Assembly: GCA_051984675.1 (NCBI GenBank)
Contig: JBPYFK010000160.1
Coordinates: 1 to 64,000, forward strand
DNA length: 64,000 nucleotides
DNA from: JBPYFK01 sp051984675
Lineage (GTDB): Bacteria; Actinomycetota; Actinomycetes; Mycobacteriales; Pseudonocardiaceae
Reading direction: 5' to 3'
Position numbers and translations under genes: made by a program. This document shows positions 21,842-30,221 of this stretch, piece after piece; within the stretch, counting starts at the first letter, position 1; each line of letters starts with the position of its first letter. The notes under the pieces are model-generated. The model was not told the origin of the DNA. It searched no databases and worked only from the letters and a program-made list of their open reading frames with translations.

Positions 21842-22930
21842 TTGTCCGACAGTAACGTGACTACCAGTGACGGGGTCGGCGCCCAGAGTGCTGAAGCTAA
21901 GAACGCCTGGACCAATCCCGGCGCGTTCGAGGTGGCGTCCGGGGTGCACCGGATTCCTCTTCCACTGCCCAATGACGGGCTGCGCGCTGTGAACGTTTAC
22001 GCGGTCGAGGACGGCGACGGGCTGGTGCTCATCGACTCGGGATGGGCGCTGGAGGAGGCCCGTGATCAGCTGGAAGCGGCCATCGGTGGACTTGGGTACG
22101 GCTTCGAGGACGTGCGGCGTTTTCTCGTCACGCACGCCCACCGTGACCACTACACGCTGGGCGTGACGTTGCGGCGGACGTTCGGCACCCGGATCAGCCT
22201 CGGCATCGGCGAGCAGCCCACGCTGGAGACCATCATGGCCGGGCGGGCGGACGGGCAGGTGTCCCAGCTGGCGAAATGGGGGGCGCAGTGGATCGCGGAC
22301 CTGATCCTCGCCTCGCCGGAATGGCGGAACCGCGCGCCGGGGGACGGGTACGACCTCCCCGACGACTGGATCGCCGGGACAGTGGACATCGAACTGGCCA
22401 CCCGGACACTGCGTGCGGTTCCCACCCCCGGGCACACCCAGGGACACTTGGTGTTCCTGGACTCGACGTCGTCGCTGGCGTTCACCGGCGACCACGTGCT
22501 TCCGCACATCACCCCGTCCATCGGGTTCGAGCCCGCCCGAGCGGAGCTGCCGCTCGGCGACTATCTGGACTCGCTGCGACTGCTCCAGGCATACCCGGAC
22601 ATGCGGATGTTGCCGGCGCATGGCCCGGTCGCCAGCAGTGTCCACGCTCGCGTGGGCGAGCTACTGCGGCATCACGACGACCGGCTGGCCGTAACCGAGC
22701 GGGCGGTGATCGACGGCGCCGGGACGGCCTACGAAGCGGCGCTCAAGCTGAGCTGGACGCGCCGCCAGCGTCGGCTGGACGATCTGGACATCTTCAACCA
22801 GATCCTGGCGATCGGCGAGACCGCCGCGCACCTGGACCTGCTGGTGGTCCGAGGAACGCTGCGGTCGTCTCTTGTGGACGGTGTCGTGGAGTATGCCACT
22901 GTGGCGGAACGGGAAGTCCACAGTGGATAA
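21842..22930 (+). CDS. Metallo-beta-lactamase-fold hydrolase
   Basis: This 362-residue protein has a full set of MBL metal ligands: THAHRDH near residue 101, PGHTQGH near 200, FTGDH near 220 and LPAHGP near 260. A C-terminal helical domain ends in a winged-helix-like region, as in the LACTB2/glyoxalase-II-like group. It probably hydrolyses a thioester or ester; a CoA thioester would suit the sterol setting but is a guess. The start is TTG 21842, with GGAGGAGG 9-16 nt upstream. It is convergent with kstR; the stops are 16 bp apart. Confidence 0.8.
   Translation: MSDSNVTTSDGVGAQSAEAKNAWTNPGAFEVASGVHRIPLPLPNDGLRAVNVYAVEDGDGLVLIDSGWALEEARDQLEAAIGGLGYGFEDVRRFLVTHAHRDHYTLGVTLRRTFGTRISLGIGEQPTLETIMAGRADGQVSQLAKWGAQWIADLILASPEWRNRAPGDGYDLPDDWIAGTVDIELATRTLRAVPTPGHTQGHLVFLDSTSSLAFTGDHVLPHITPSIGFEPARAELPLGDYLDSLRLLQAYPDMRMLPAHGPVASSVHARVGELLRHHDDRLAVTERAVIDGAGTAYEAALKLSWTRRQRRLDDLDIFNQILAIGETAAHLDLLVVRGTLRSSLVDGVVEYATVAEREVHSG
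22896..22926. terminator. Terminator-like dyad at the end of the metallo-hydrolase gene
   Basis: CCACTGTGG (22896-22904) and CCACAGTGG (22918-22926) are perfect complements with a 13-nt loop. They end 1 bp before the stop codon and are followed by ATAAAA. The element probably separates this gene from the convergent kstR. Confidence 0.5.
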
Positions 22931-22946
22931 AAGGCCGGTGGTTCGC

Positions 22947-23591
22947 TCAGGCGGGAAGCTTCTGCTGCGCCAGCAACAGTCGAACGGTCAGTTCCAGTCG
23001 GTTGAACACGTCCGACGCGGAGGCCCGCCGGGTGACCCATGCGACCAGGTTCGACAGCCACACGTCCCCGATGACCCGAGCGATGGCCTTCTCCTCGTCG
23101 GTGGGTTCCTCGTCGCTCATCGCCTGCGTGAAGAACAGTTCGACGAGCCTGGCGACCCGGTCGACCTCGTTCGCCGCCGACGTGTCGGCGAACATGAACG
23201 CCCGGGTCATCGCCTCGGTCAACTGCGGGTTGCGCTGCAGCGACCGAGTCGTCCGGCTGACGACGTAGAGCACGCGCTCGTACGGCGTGTCGCCCGGGAT
23301 CTTGCTGCGGGAAAACCGTTCCTGGGCCTGCTCGAACTCGCGCGCGAGCCCGGTCACCAGCAGATGGATCTTGGACGGGAAGTACCGGTACAGCGTCCCC
23401 AACGCCACGTCCGCGCGCTCGGCCACCGCCCGCATCTGGACGGCTTCGTAGCCCCCCTTGGAGGCAAGCGCGATCGTGGCGTCGATGATGCGTCTGCGCC
23501 GTTCGTTCTGGGCGGCCGAACCAGATCCCTCATCGCGCAGCGGGTTCAGGGCGTTCGACGTGCTCTCGCCGACGCGCGGCGTCCCTGCCAT
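22947..23591 (-). CDS. kstR: Sterol-catabolism repressor KstR (TetR family)
   Basis: The N-terminal helix-turn-helix (RRIIDATIALASKGGYEAVQ, MRAVAERADVALGTLYRYFPSK) and the C-terminal LTEAMTRAFMFAD and VIGDVWLSNLVAWVTRRASASDVFNRL match, as far as I recall it, mycobacterial KstR nearly word for word. KstR represses sterol uptake and degradation genes and is released by CoA thioesters of early side-chain intermediates. ATG 23591 is chosen (214 residues) because GAGGGG precedes it; an in-frame ATG at 23621 has no such site. Candidate operators lie between this gene and the divergent glycosyltransferase gene, so it should repress itself, as in mycobacteria. Confidence 0.95.
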   Translation of the reverse strand: MAGTPRVGESTSNALNPLRDEGSGSAAQNERRRRIIDATIALASKGGYEAVQMRAVAERADVALGTLYRYFPSKIHLLVTGLAREFEQAQERFSRSKIPGDTPYERVLYVVSRTTRSLQRNPQLTEAMTRAFMFADTSAANEVDRVARLVELFFTQAMSDEEPTDEEKAIARVIGDVWLSNLVAWVTRRASASDVFNRLELTVRLLLAQQKLPA

Positions 23592-23637
23592 GGAGCGGTC
23601 CCCTCGTGTGATCGTGCTCATCGAGTTGGACGGCCAC

Positions 23638-23695
23638 CCGAACAGGTTAAACGGGTTAAGCTGACCGCTGACCTTCTCGATCGAAACATGTTCCA
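23638..23695. promoter_or_regulatory. Cluster of KstR-like sites between kstR and GT4 gene
   Basis: Three AACnnGTT cores occur here: AACAGGTT at 23641-23648, AACGGGTT at 23650-23657 and AACATGTT at 23685-23692. The last, read as CGAAACATGTTCCA (23682-23695), differs from TnnAACnnGTTnnA at one position; the other two also differ at one end position each. The first two cores start 9 bp apart. The region should carry the kstR promoter and probably one for the GT4 gene. Confidence 0.75.
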
Positions 23696-23737
23696 GTCTA
23701 CCCCGGATGCTCGCATCCTCGTGCTGTGAGGTGACAC

Positions 23738-25027
23738 GTGCGAATCGCCCTGCTGTCCTACCGGAGCAAGCCGCACTGCGGTGGGCAAGGCGTCTACGTC
23801 CGGCACCTCAGCCGCGGGCTTGCCGAGCTCGGGCACCAGGTCGAAGTGTTCTCCGGGCAGCCTTACCCCGAACTCGATCCCAGTGTCACCCTGACACCGG
23901 TACCGAGCCTGGACCTGTATCGGGAGGACGACCCGTTTCGCACTCCGCACGTCCGCGAGTTGCGGGACATGATCGATCTCGCTGAGGTCGGCATCATGTG
24001 GACGGCGGGTTTCCCCGAACCGCTGACCTTCAGCCTGCGCGCGGCGAGGATGCTCCGCGCACGGCGCGAGGACTTCGACGTGGTGCACGACAACCAGTGC
24101 CTGGGGTACGGACTGCTGGCCTTGCAACGGGCCGGGTTCCCGCTGGTGACGACCGTGCATCATCCGATCACCCACGACCGGAGGGTGGAACTCGACGCGG
24201 CCACCGGCTGGCGAAGGCTCGGGGTACGGCGCTGGTACGGGTTCCTGCGGATGCAGGGCAGGGTGGCCAGAAGGCTGCCGGAGCTGCTGACCGTGTCGAG
24301 CTCGTCGGCGGCGGACATCAGCAACGACTTCCAGGTGTCGAGGGACCGTATCCGGGTGGTGCCGCTGGGCGTGGACACGGCGACGTTCCGGCCCCGGGAA
24401 ACGCCCCGCGTACCCGGCCGTATCGTCGCGGTGGCCAGCGCGGACATGCCGATGAAGGGCGTCAGCCACCTGCTGGAGGCGGTCGCCAAGCTGCACACCG
24501 AGCGCGAGGTGGAACTCGTTCTGGTGGCCAAGCCGACCCCGGGCGGGGCGACCGAGCGGCTGATCGACGAGTTGGCTATCGGCTCCGTCGTGCGCACCGT
24601 GAGCGGGCTCGACGATTCCGAACTCGCCGAGCTGCTGGCTTCCGCCGAGGTGGCGTGTGTGCCGTCGCTGTACGAGGGGTTCTCGCTGCCCACGGTGGAA
24701 GCCATGGCCTGCGGCACGCCGCTGGTCGCCAGCCGCGCGGGCGCGATCCCGGAGGTCGTCGGCGCTGCTGGCGAGTGCGCGGACCTGGTGTCGCCGGGCG
24801 ATTCCGAGGCGCTCGCCCGCGCCCTGGCCGAGCAGCTGGATGACCCGGATCGCCGCCAGCGGCTCGGCGAAGCCGGCCGCGAGCGGGTGTTGCGCACCTA
24901 CAGCTGGGAGTCCGTGGCGGCGGCGACGGTCGAATGCTACGCGGAAGCGATCGAACGCACTGGGCGTGGCTCGCACACCGCCGTCACGGCTGGTCAAAGT
25001 GAGACGAAGGGAGTGGCGCCGTGCTGA
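23738..25027 (+). CDS. Glycosyltransferase, family 4-like
   Basis: This 429-residue GT-B protein starts at GTG 23738 after GAGGTGA. The N-terminal domain has the Gly-rich loop HCGGQGVYVRHLSRGLAELGH; the C-terminal domain has VPLGVDTATFRP, VASADMPMKGVSHLLEAV and EGFSLPTVEAMACG near residue 312, the E-x7-E nucleotide-sugar site of retaining GT4 enzymes. It should transfer a hexose from a nucleotide sugar to an unknown acceptor. It heads a tight set (overlap of 7 nt with the methyltransferase gene, which overlaps the next by 14 nt) and is divergent from kstR, so sterol control is likely. Confidence 0.88.
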   Translation: MRIALLSYRSKPHCGGQGVYVRHLSRGLAELGHQVEVFSGQPYPELDPSVTLTPVPSLDLYREDDPFRTPHVRELRDMIDLAEVGIMWTAGFPEPLTFSLRAARMLRARREDFDVVHDNQCLGYGLLALQRAGFPLVTTVHHPITHDRRVELDAATGWRRLGVRRWYGFLRMQGRVARRLPELLTVSSSSAADISNDFQVSRDRIRVVPLGVDTATFRPRETPRVPGRIVAVASADMPMKGVSHLLEAVAKLHTEREVELVLVAKPTPGGATERLIDELAIGSVVRTVSGLDDSELAELLASAEVACVPSLYEGFSLPTVEAMACGTPLVASRAGAIPEVVGAAGECADLVSPGDSEALARALAEQLDDPDRRQRLGEAGRERVLRTYSWESVAAATVECYAEAIERTGRGSHTAVTAGQSETKGVAPC

Positions 25028-25752
25028 CGGTGGACTTCGACCGGCTCGGGGTGAGTGCCGGCGACCGCGTGCTCGACCTCGGGTGCGGTGGCGGGCGGCA
25101 CGCGTTCGAGGTGTACCGGCGGGGCGCGGACATCGTGGCGTTCGACCAGGACGCCGCCGAACTGGAGAACGTGGCGAAGATGTTCGCCGCCATGGCCGAG
25201 GCCGGTGAGGCGCCGGCCAGCGCCGAGGCGACCACCGTCGTCGGGGACGCGCTCGGCCTGCCGTTCCCGGACGAGTCGTTCGACTGCGTGGTGGCCTCCG
25301 AGATCCTGGAGCACATCCCCGAGGACGAGAAGGCGATGCACGAGCTCACCCGGGTGGTCAAGCCGGGCGGAACGGTGGCGGTGACCGTGCCGCGCTGGTT
25401 GCCGGAACGGGTGTGCTGGGCGCTCTCCGACGCCTACCACGAGGTCGAAGGTGGCCACGTGCGGATCTACCGGGCGCACGAGCTGATCGGCAAGCTCAGC
25501 GACGCCGGACTGCGTGCGGTGCACGCGGAGCACGCGCACGCACTGCATTCGCCGTACTGGTGGTTGAAATGCGCGGTTGGCGTGGACCGGGAGAACCACC
25601 CGCTGACCAAGCTCTACCACCAGATGCTGGTCTGGGACATGATGCGCAAACCCTGGCTGACCCGCACAACCGAGCGCTTGCTCAATCCCGCGATCGGGAA
25701 GAGCGTCGCGGTGTACCTGAACAAGCCGGAGGCGGCCGTTGCGCAGGCGTGA
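25021..25752 (+). CDS. Class I SAM-dependent methyltransferase
   Basis: This 243-residue Methyltransf_11-type protein has motif I VLDLGCGGG at about residues 15-23, motif II VAFDQDAAELENV near 40, DALGLPFPDESFDCVVASEILEHI near 75-98 and VVKPGGTVAVTVPRW near 113. Motif I sits very near the N-terminus. The C-terminal half contains HVRIYRAHELIGKLSDAGL and a WW-containing insert that probably forms the acceptor pocket. GTG 25021 lies inside the end of the GT4 gene, so the products are likely made together and may act on one molecule. The acceptor is unknown. Confidence 0.85.
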   Translation: MLTVDFDRLGVSAGDRVLDLGCGGGRHAFEVYRRGADIVAFDQDAAELENVAKMFAAMAEAGEAPASAEATTVVGDALGLPFPDESFDCVVASEILEHIPEDEKAMHELTRVVKPGGTVAVTVPRWLPERVCWALSDAYHEVEGGHVRIYRAHELIGKLSDAGLRAVHAEHAHALHSPYWWLKCAVGVDRENHPLTKLYHQMLVWDMMRKPWLTRTTERLLNPAIGKSVAVYLNKPEAAVAQA

Positions 25753-26878
25753 AGTCCCGGCCGTCCCGGGCGTGCTTACCGCCTCGGACGTCGAGCAGAC
25801 CGCCCGCTCTATCGCGGCGGACCAGGAACCTTCCGGGGCTGTGCCGTGGTTTTCCGGCGGTCACCTGGACCCATGGGATCACGTCGAGTCCGCGATGGCG
25901 CTCTCGGCGGCAGGGCTGTACGCCGAGGCCGAGGCGGCCTACGAGTGGTCCCGGCGCGCGCAGCGCGAGGACGGCTCGTGGCCGATGCGTGTTCGGGAGG
26001 GCGCGGTCGAGGACGCCGGTGCGGACACGAACTTCTGTGCCTACCTGGCCGTGGGGGTCTGGCATCACGTGCTGAGCACCGGTGATGACGGCTTCGCCGC
26101 AAGGATGTGGCCGGCGGTGCGCCAGGCGATCGACTTCGTGCTGGGTGTGCAGGCCGGGCGCGGCGAGATCGTGTGGGCATGTGGGGTCGATGGCAGCAGT
26201 GACGGCGAAGCCCTGCTGACGGGCTGCGCGAGCATCCACCACAGCGTGCGGTGCGCGTTGGCGCTGGCAGAGTACATGGGGCAGCCGCAGCCGGAGTGGG
26301 AAGTCGCACTGGGACGGCTCGGGCACGTGCTGCGCCACCACCCGGAGGCGTTCACGCCAAAGCACCGCTTCTCGATGGACTGGTACTACCCGGTGCTCGG
26401 CGGTGCGGTGCGCGGGGAAGCCGGACGCCAGCGGATCTTCCAACGGTGGTCGGACTTCGTGGTGCCCGAACTCGGCATCCGCTGTGTCGACGACCATCCG
26501 TGGGTGACCGGTGCCGAGACCTGCGAGTTGGTGCTGAGTCTGGACGCGCTGGGCGAGCGGGCCAAGGCGATGGAGTTGTTCACGGCGATCCAGCACCTGC
26601 GCGAGGCGGACGGGTCCTACTGGACCGGGCTGGTCTATGCCGATGGCAAGCGTTGGCCCGAGGAACGCCCGACCTGGACCGCCGCTGCGGTCGTGCTGGC
26701 CGCCGACGCGCTGTCGCGCACGACGCCCGCGAACGGGATCTTCCGCGCCGACGATCTGCCGGTCGGCCTGGCCGTCGATGGCAGTCTGTGCGGCTGTGAC
26801 ACGGACTCCGCTCGCGGCCAGGAGACCTCACGGGAGGGGATCGCCGACTCGACCGCTGACGCGTTCGAGCACCCGTAG
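25739..26878 (+). CDS. Alpha/alpha-toroid protein (prenyltransferase/cyclase-like repeats)
   Basis: This 379-residue protein is made of helical-hairpin repeats like those in squalene/hopene cyclases, prenyltransferase beta subunits and some (alpha/alpha)6 glycosidases. A QW-like motif EDGSWP (77-82), the acidic patches DPWDHVES (44-51) and DAGADTNFC (92-100), and WTAAAVVLAADAL near residue 330 are visible. There is no DxDD cyclase motif and no Zn-binding triad of prenyltransferases, so the function may be glycan-related. TTG 25739 is supported by GGAGG 7 nt upstream. The 3' end overlaps the convergent methyltransferase gene by 51 bp. I cannot assign a reaction. Confidence 0.7.
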   Translation: MRRREVPAVPGVLTASDVEQTARSIAADQEPSGAVPWFSGGHLDPWDHVESAMALSAAGLYAEAEAAYEWSRRAQREDGSWPMRVREGAVEDAGADTNFCAYLAVGVWHHVLSTGDDGFAARMWPAVRQAIDFVLGVQAGRGEIVWACGVDGSSDGEALLTGCASIHHSVRCALALAEYMGQPQPEWEVALGRLGHVLRHHPEAFTPKHRFSMDWYYPVLGGAVRGEAGRQRIFQRWSDFVVPELGIRCVDDHPWVTGAETCELVLSLDALGERAKAMELFTAIQHLREADGSYWTGLVYADGKRWPEERPTWTAAAVVLAADALSRTTPANGIFRADDLPVGLAVDGSLCGCDTDSARGQETSREGIADSTADAFEHP

Positions 26879-27520
26879 CGAGCCGACCACGCGGACTTCG
26901 CGGAACTGGCCGTTGTCGATGGCGCGCCGGTAGATTCGGTACGGGGCCTGGCCGCCGTCGCGCGGGTCGGGGAAGACGTCGTGGATGACCAGCGCACCGC
27001 CGGGTACGACCCAGGGCGCCCAGCCTTCGTAGTCGGTCGTCGCGGCTTCGTCCGTGTGGCCGCCGTCGATGAAGAGCAGGTGCAGTGGGCTGCGCCAGAG
27101 GGATGCGGCCGTCGACGATCGTCCGACGATCGCGACCACGTGCTCCTCCAGGCCCGCGTCCGCGATGGTCCGGCGGAACGTGCCGAGCGTGTCCAGCCGC
27201 TTCGTGTGCGGGTCGACGAGGTCCGGGTCGTGGTACTCCCACCCGGGTTGGTGCTCTTCCGAGCCGCGATGGTGGTCGAGCGTGGCCACGAGCGCTCCGC
27301 GCGCGCGGGCGGCGGCGGCCAGGAAGACGGTGGACTTGCCGCAGTAACTGCCGATTTCCAGCGCTAGCCGGGGCTGGTCGGTGTGCTGGTCCGCGGAGAG
27401 GTAGTCCGTCGCCACGCGGTGCAGCGCAAGACCCTCGTCCGTCGGCATGAATCCGGTGGCCTGTTCGGCCAGTAGGAGCAGCTCTGGATCAAGTTCCGCG
27501 GTCTGGTCTACCTGCGCCAC
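26828..27520 (-). CDS. CmcI-like class I SAM methyltransferase
   Basis: This 230-residue protein has LALEIGSYCGKSTVFLAAAA (motif I, near residue 47), TLDHHRGSEEHQPGWEY (acidic residue after beta-2), LHLLFIDGGHTDEAATTDYEGW and VPGGALVIHDVF near residue 165, typical of the Methyltransf_24/CmcI group that methylates hydroxyls of small molecules or sugars. GTG 27520 follows AGGAGG by 5 nt; the frame running to 27766 is not needed. It faces the GT4-methyltransferase-toroid genes, with its last 51 bp antisense to the toroid gene. Its acceptor is unknown. Confidence 0.8.
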   Translation of the reverse strand: MAQVDQTAELDPELLLLAEQATGFMPTDEGLALHRVATDYLSADQHTDQPRLALEIGSYCGKSTVFLAAAARARGALVATLDHHRGSEEHQPGWEYHDPDLVDPHTKRLDTLGTFRRTIADAGLEEHVVAIVGRSSTAASLWRSPLHLLFIDGGHTDEAATTDYEGWAPWVVPGGALVIHDVFPDPRDGGQAPYRIYRRAIDNGQFREVRVVGSLRVLERVSGRVGDPLP

Positions 27521-27865
27521 ACGTACCTCCTGGCCGATCGTTGCTGGGAAGACTACCGGGAAGCCCACCTGGCCCCGTCGTGCTCCCAAACTCGATGAAG
27601 GCAGTCCGCTGGTCGTCATGGACCGGGCTGGCGTCTCGTGGTCCTGGTCACGGCAAGCTCGATCGCCGCACTCGTTCGAGTTCGGTCTTTCGGCTGGCTG
27701 AAGTGGCCTTTCGGCCGGTGCCGAGTGGCCGATCGGCCGAGGTGGCGGGTTCGGCTCGGACGTCACCGTGAAGGCATGGAACGCAATATGACCGGGACGA
27801 GCCTCCGGCCCTCTGTCGGGAGAGCGCGTCTCTCGGTCCTGCGGTCCGCATCATTCCCCACGAAG
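27521..27865. other. Non-coding gap between methyltransferase and fadE34
   Basis: No gene is supported in these 345 bp. The stretch around 27690-27740 is rich in short TTTCGGC and GGCCG repeats, including the perfect palindrome GGCCGATCGGCC at 27727-27738. The promoter of the minus-strand methyltransferase gene should lie at the left side. The promoter of fadE34 is at the right, by the KstR box at 27866. Confidence 0.5.
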
Positions 27866-27879
27866 TAGAACATGTTCTA
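27866..27879. promoter_or_regulatory. KstR box upstream of fadE34
   Basis: TAGAACATGTTCTA is a perfect 14-bp palindrome and an exact match to TnnAACnnGTTnnA. It lies 36 bp before GTG 27916, and a -10-like TATTGT (27878-27883) overlaps its right end, so bound repressor would block RNA polymerase. This is the best site in the window. Confidence 0.9.
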
Positions 27880-27915
27880 TTGTGGGCTGGTCGAGTGGGA
27901 CGAAGGAGGCCGCCA

Positions 27916-30126
27916 GTGCCGATCGCGATCACCGAAGAGCAGCGGGCAGTGCAGGAGTCCATCCGCGCCGCTGGTTCCACCACCACGTCAGAGGTCCGGG
28001 CATTGGAGTCGGAGCAGGTACGGAACGCCCAGGATTCCTGGCGCCGTAGCTGGTCCGAGCTGGCGGACATCGGAGTGTTCTCCATCACGGTGCCCGAGGA
28101 GCTCGGCGGCGCGGGTGGGAGCGTCGTTGATCTGGCGGCTGCGCTGGAGCAGGCCGCAGACGTGCTGGTTCCCGGGCCGGTCCTGCCGACGGCGGTCGCC
28201 GCGGTCGTTCTGGGCCGCCGGGCGGGCGCGCCGATTGCCCGAGAGCTGCTTCCACGCCTGAGCGAAGGGCGGGCGGCGGTCGCGGTGGCCGTCGAGCCCG
28301 GAGAGCTTGTCGCGGTCGACCAGGCTGGAACCTGGCGCCTCTCCGGTTCGGTCAGCCCGGTGCTCGGCGCCGGTGATGCCGAGTATCTGCTGCTTCCGGC
28401 CCGAATCGAGGGTCAGCCGGACCGGTCGCACGAGTGGTTCCTGCTCGCTGCCGAGCACGCGCGAACGACCGAGCGAGCAGGGCTGGACTTCTCCCGATCG
28501 CTGGGGGTTGTCGAACTGCGCGAGGTCGAGGTCACCCCGGACGCCGTGCTGCCGGAGTTGCGGTCTCATGAGGTCCGTGACCTGCTGATGACGCTGGGTG
28601 CGGCGGAAGCGTCGGGTGTCGCGGCCTGGTGCCTGCGCACGGCCGTGGAGCACGCGCGGGTGCGGGAGCAGTTCGGCCGTGCGATCGGTTCGTTCCAGGC
28701 TGTGAAGCATTTGTGCGCCGAGATGCTGTGCCGGGCCGAGCAGGCCGGAGCGTTGGCGTGGGACGCGGCGCGGGCGCTGGACGAGCGCGCCGGCGAGCAT
28801 GCGTTGGTCGCGGCAGCAGCGGGAGCGGTGGTTCTGGACGCGGCGGTAGAGACCGCCAAGGACTGCATCCAGGTACTCGGTGGAACAGGTTTCACCTGGG
28901 AACATGACGCGCACCTGTACTTGCGCCGGGCGGTGGCGCTGCGCCAGTTGCTCGGCGGTTCGGCTGCGTGGCGCAGGCGGGCTGCCGAGCACGCGCTGGC
29001 TGGGGCGCGTCGCAGCCTCGGCATCGGTCGTCTCCCGACCGAAGTCGAGCGCAAACGTCCCACCGTGCGAGCGGAGGTCGAGAAGATCGCCGCCCTTCCG
29101 CCGGAGCAGCAGCGGATTCGCCTGGCTGACTCCGGCTATCTCGCGCCGCACTGGCCAGCCCCGTACGGGCGCGATGCCTCACCGCCGGAGCAGTTGCTCA
29201 TGGACGAGGAGTTGCGCAAGGCGGGGGTAACGCGGCCGGATCTGGTCATTGGCGGTTGGGCGGCACCGACGATCCTGGAACACGGCTCACCGGAACAGCA
29301 AGAACGGTTCGTACTCCCGACGCTGCGCGGCGAGATCACCTGGTGCCAGCTGTTCAGCGAACCCGGGGCGGGCTCGGACCTCGCTTCGCTCCGTACCCGC
29401 GCGCAGCGGGAAACGGGCGGGTGGCGGTTGCACGGTCAGAAGGTGTGGACGTCGTTGGCCCAGGAGGCGGACTGGGCGATCTGCCTGGCACGCACTGACC
29501 CCGACGCGCCCAAACACCGGGGCATCACGTATTTCCTGGTCGACATGCGCAGTGCCGGGATAGACGTGCGGCCACTGCGGGAGATCACCGGTGAAGCGGT
29601 CTTCAACGAGGTCTTCCTCGATGGCGTGTTCGTCCCGGACGAGTGCGTGGTCGGTGCGGTGCACGGTGGCTGGAAGCTGGCTAGGACGACCCTGGCCAAT
29701 GAGCGGGTGGCGATGAGCGGTGGGTCGTCGTTGGGGCGCGAGGTCGAGCGGGTGCTGGAGGTGGTCCAACGTCGGGGAATCGCTGACGACTTGGGAGTTC
29801 GGGAACGCATCGGTTCGCTGGTGGCCGAAGGGTTGTCGGTGTCGCTTCTGGGCCTACGCGCGACGTTGCGCCGCCTGGACGGGCAGGACCCTGGCCCGGT
29901 GTCCAGTGTGGAGAAGCTTGTGGGCGTACGGCATCGGCAGACCGTTGCCGAGGCGACGTTGGACCTGCTCGGGGCCGATGCCGTAATGCTGGACGGAGAT
30001 GCGGCGGACGCGGCGCACGAGTTCCTGCTCAGCCGCTGCCTCAGCATCGCGGGTGGGACCACGCAGGTGCTCCGCACACTCGCTGGCGAGCGGATTCTCG
30101 GATTGCCCCGGGAGGCCGCCAAGTAA
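27916..30126 (+). CDS. fadE34: Two-domain acyl-CoA dehydrogenase, FadE34/ChsE3-like
   Basis: This 736-residue protein is a head-to-tail fusion of two acyl-CoA dehydrogenase units (about 1-365 and 385-736). The first ends in QVLGGTGFTWEHDAHLYLRRA; the second has EPGAGSDLASLRTRA and ends in IAGGTTQVLRTLAGERILGLPR. The size and the position near kstR fit mycobacterial FadE34 (ChsE3), which oxidises C24 steroid-CoA thioesters in the first side-chain beta-oxidation cycle. GTG 27916 has AAGGAGG at 27903-27909; a longer frame to 27880 starts inside the operator region. Each half alone may not be active; the FAD site is expected from both halves together. Confidence 0.88.
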   Translation: MPIAITEEQRAVQESIRAAGSTTTSEVRALESEQVRNAQDSWRRSWSELADIGVFSITVPEELGGAGGSVVDLAAALEQAADVLVPGPVLPTAVAAVVLGRRAGAPIARELLPRLSEGRAAVAVAVEPGELVAVDQAGTWRLSGSVSPVLGAGDAEYLLLPARIEGQPDRSHEWFLLAAEHARTTERAGLDFSRSLGVVELREVEVTPDAVLPELRSHEVRDLLMTLGAAEASGVAAWCLRTAVEHARVREQFGRAIGSFQAVKHLCAEMLCRAEQAGALAWDAARALDERAGEHALVAAAAGAVVLDAAVETAKDCIQVLGGTGFTWEHDAHLYLRRAVALRQLLGGSAAWRRRAAEHALAGARRSLGIGRLPTEVERKRPTVRAEVEKIAALPPEQQRIRLADSGYLAPHWPAPYGRDASPPEQLLMDEELRKAGVTRPDLVIGGWAAPTILEHGSPEQQERFVLPTLRGEITWCQLFSEPGAGSDLASLRTRAQRETGGWRLHGQKVWTSLAQEADWAICLARTDPDAPKHRGITYFLVDMRSAGIDVRPLREITGEAVFNEVFLDGVFVPDECVVGAVHGGWKLARTTLANERVAMSGGSSLGREVERVLEVVQRRGIADDLGVRERIGSLVAEGLSVSLLGLRATLRRLDGQDPGPVSSVEKLVGVRHRQTVAEATLDLLGADAVMLDGDAADAAHEFLLSRCLSIAGGTTQVLRTLAGERILGLPREAAK

Positions 30127-30168
30127 ACGACGACGGGTGGTTGCGGCCAACTGGCCCAGGATCGATAC

Positions 30169-30182
30169 TAGAACAAGTTTCA
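30169..30182. promoter_or_regulatory. KstR box upstream of the fadE28 operon
   Basis: TAGAACAAGTTTCA matches TnnAACnnGTTnnA exactly, although the outer palindrome is imperfect. It is 42 bp after the fadE34 stop and 39 bp before GTG 30222, so the igr-type operon appears to have its own sterol-controlled promoter. Confidence 0.85.
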
Positions 30183-30221
30183 TTCGTGGTCCTCCGGTCG
30201 CGCACGACACGAGGAGTCGAT

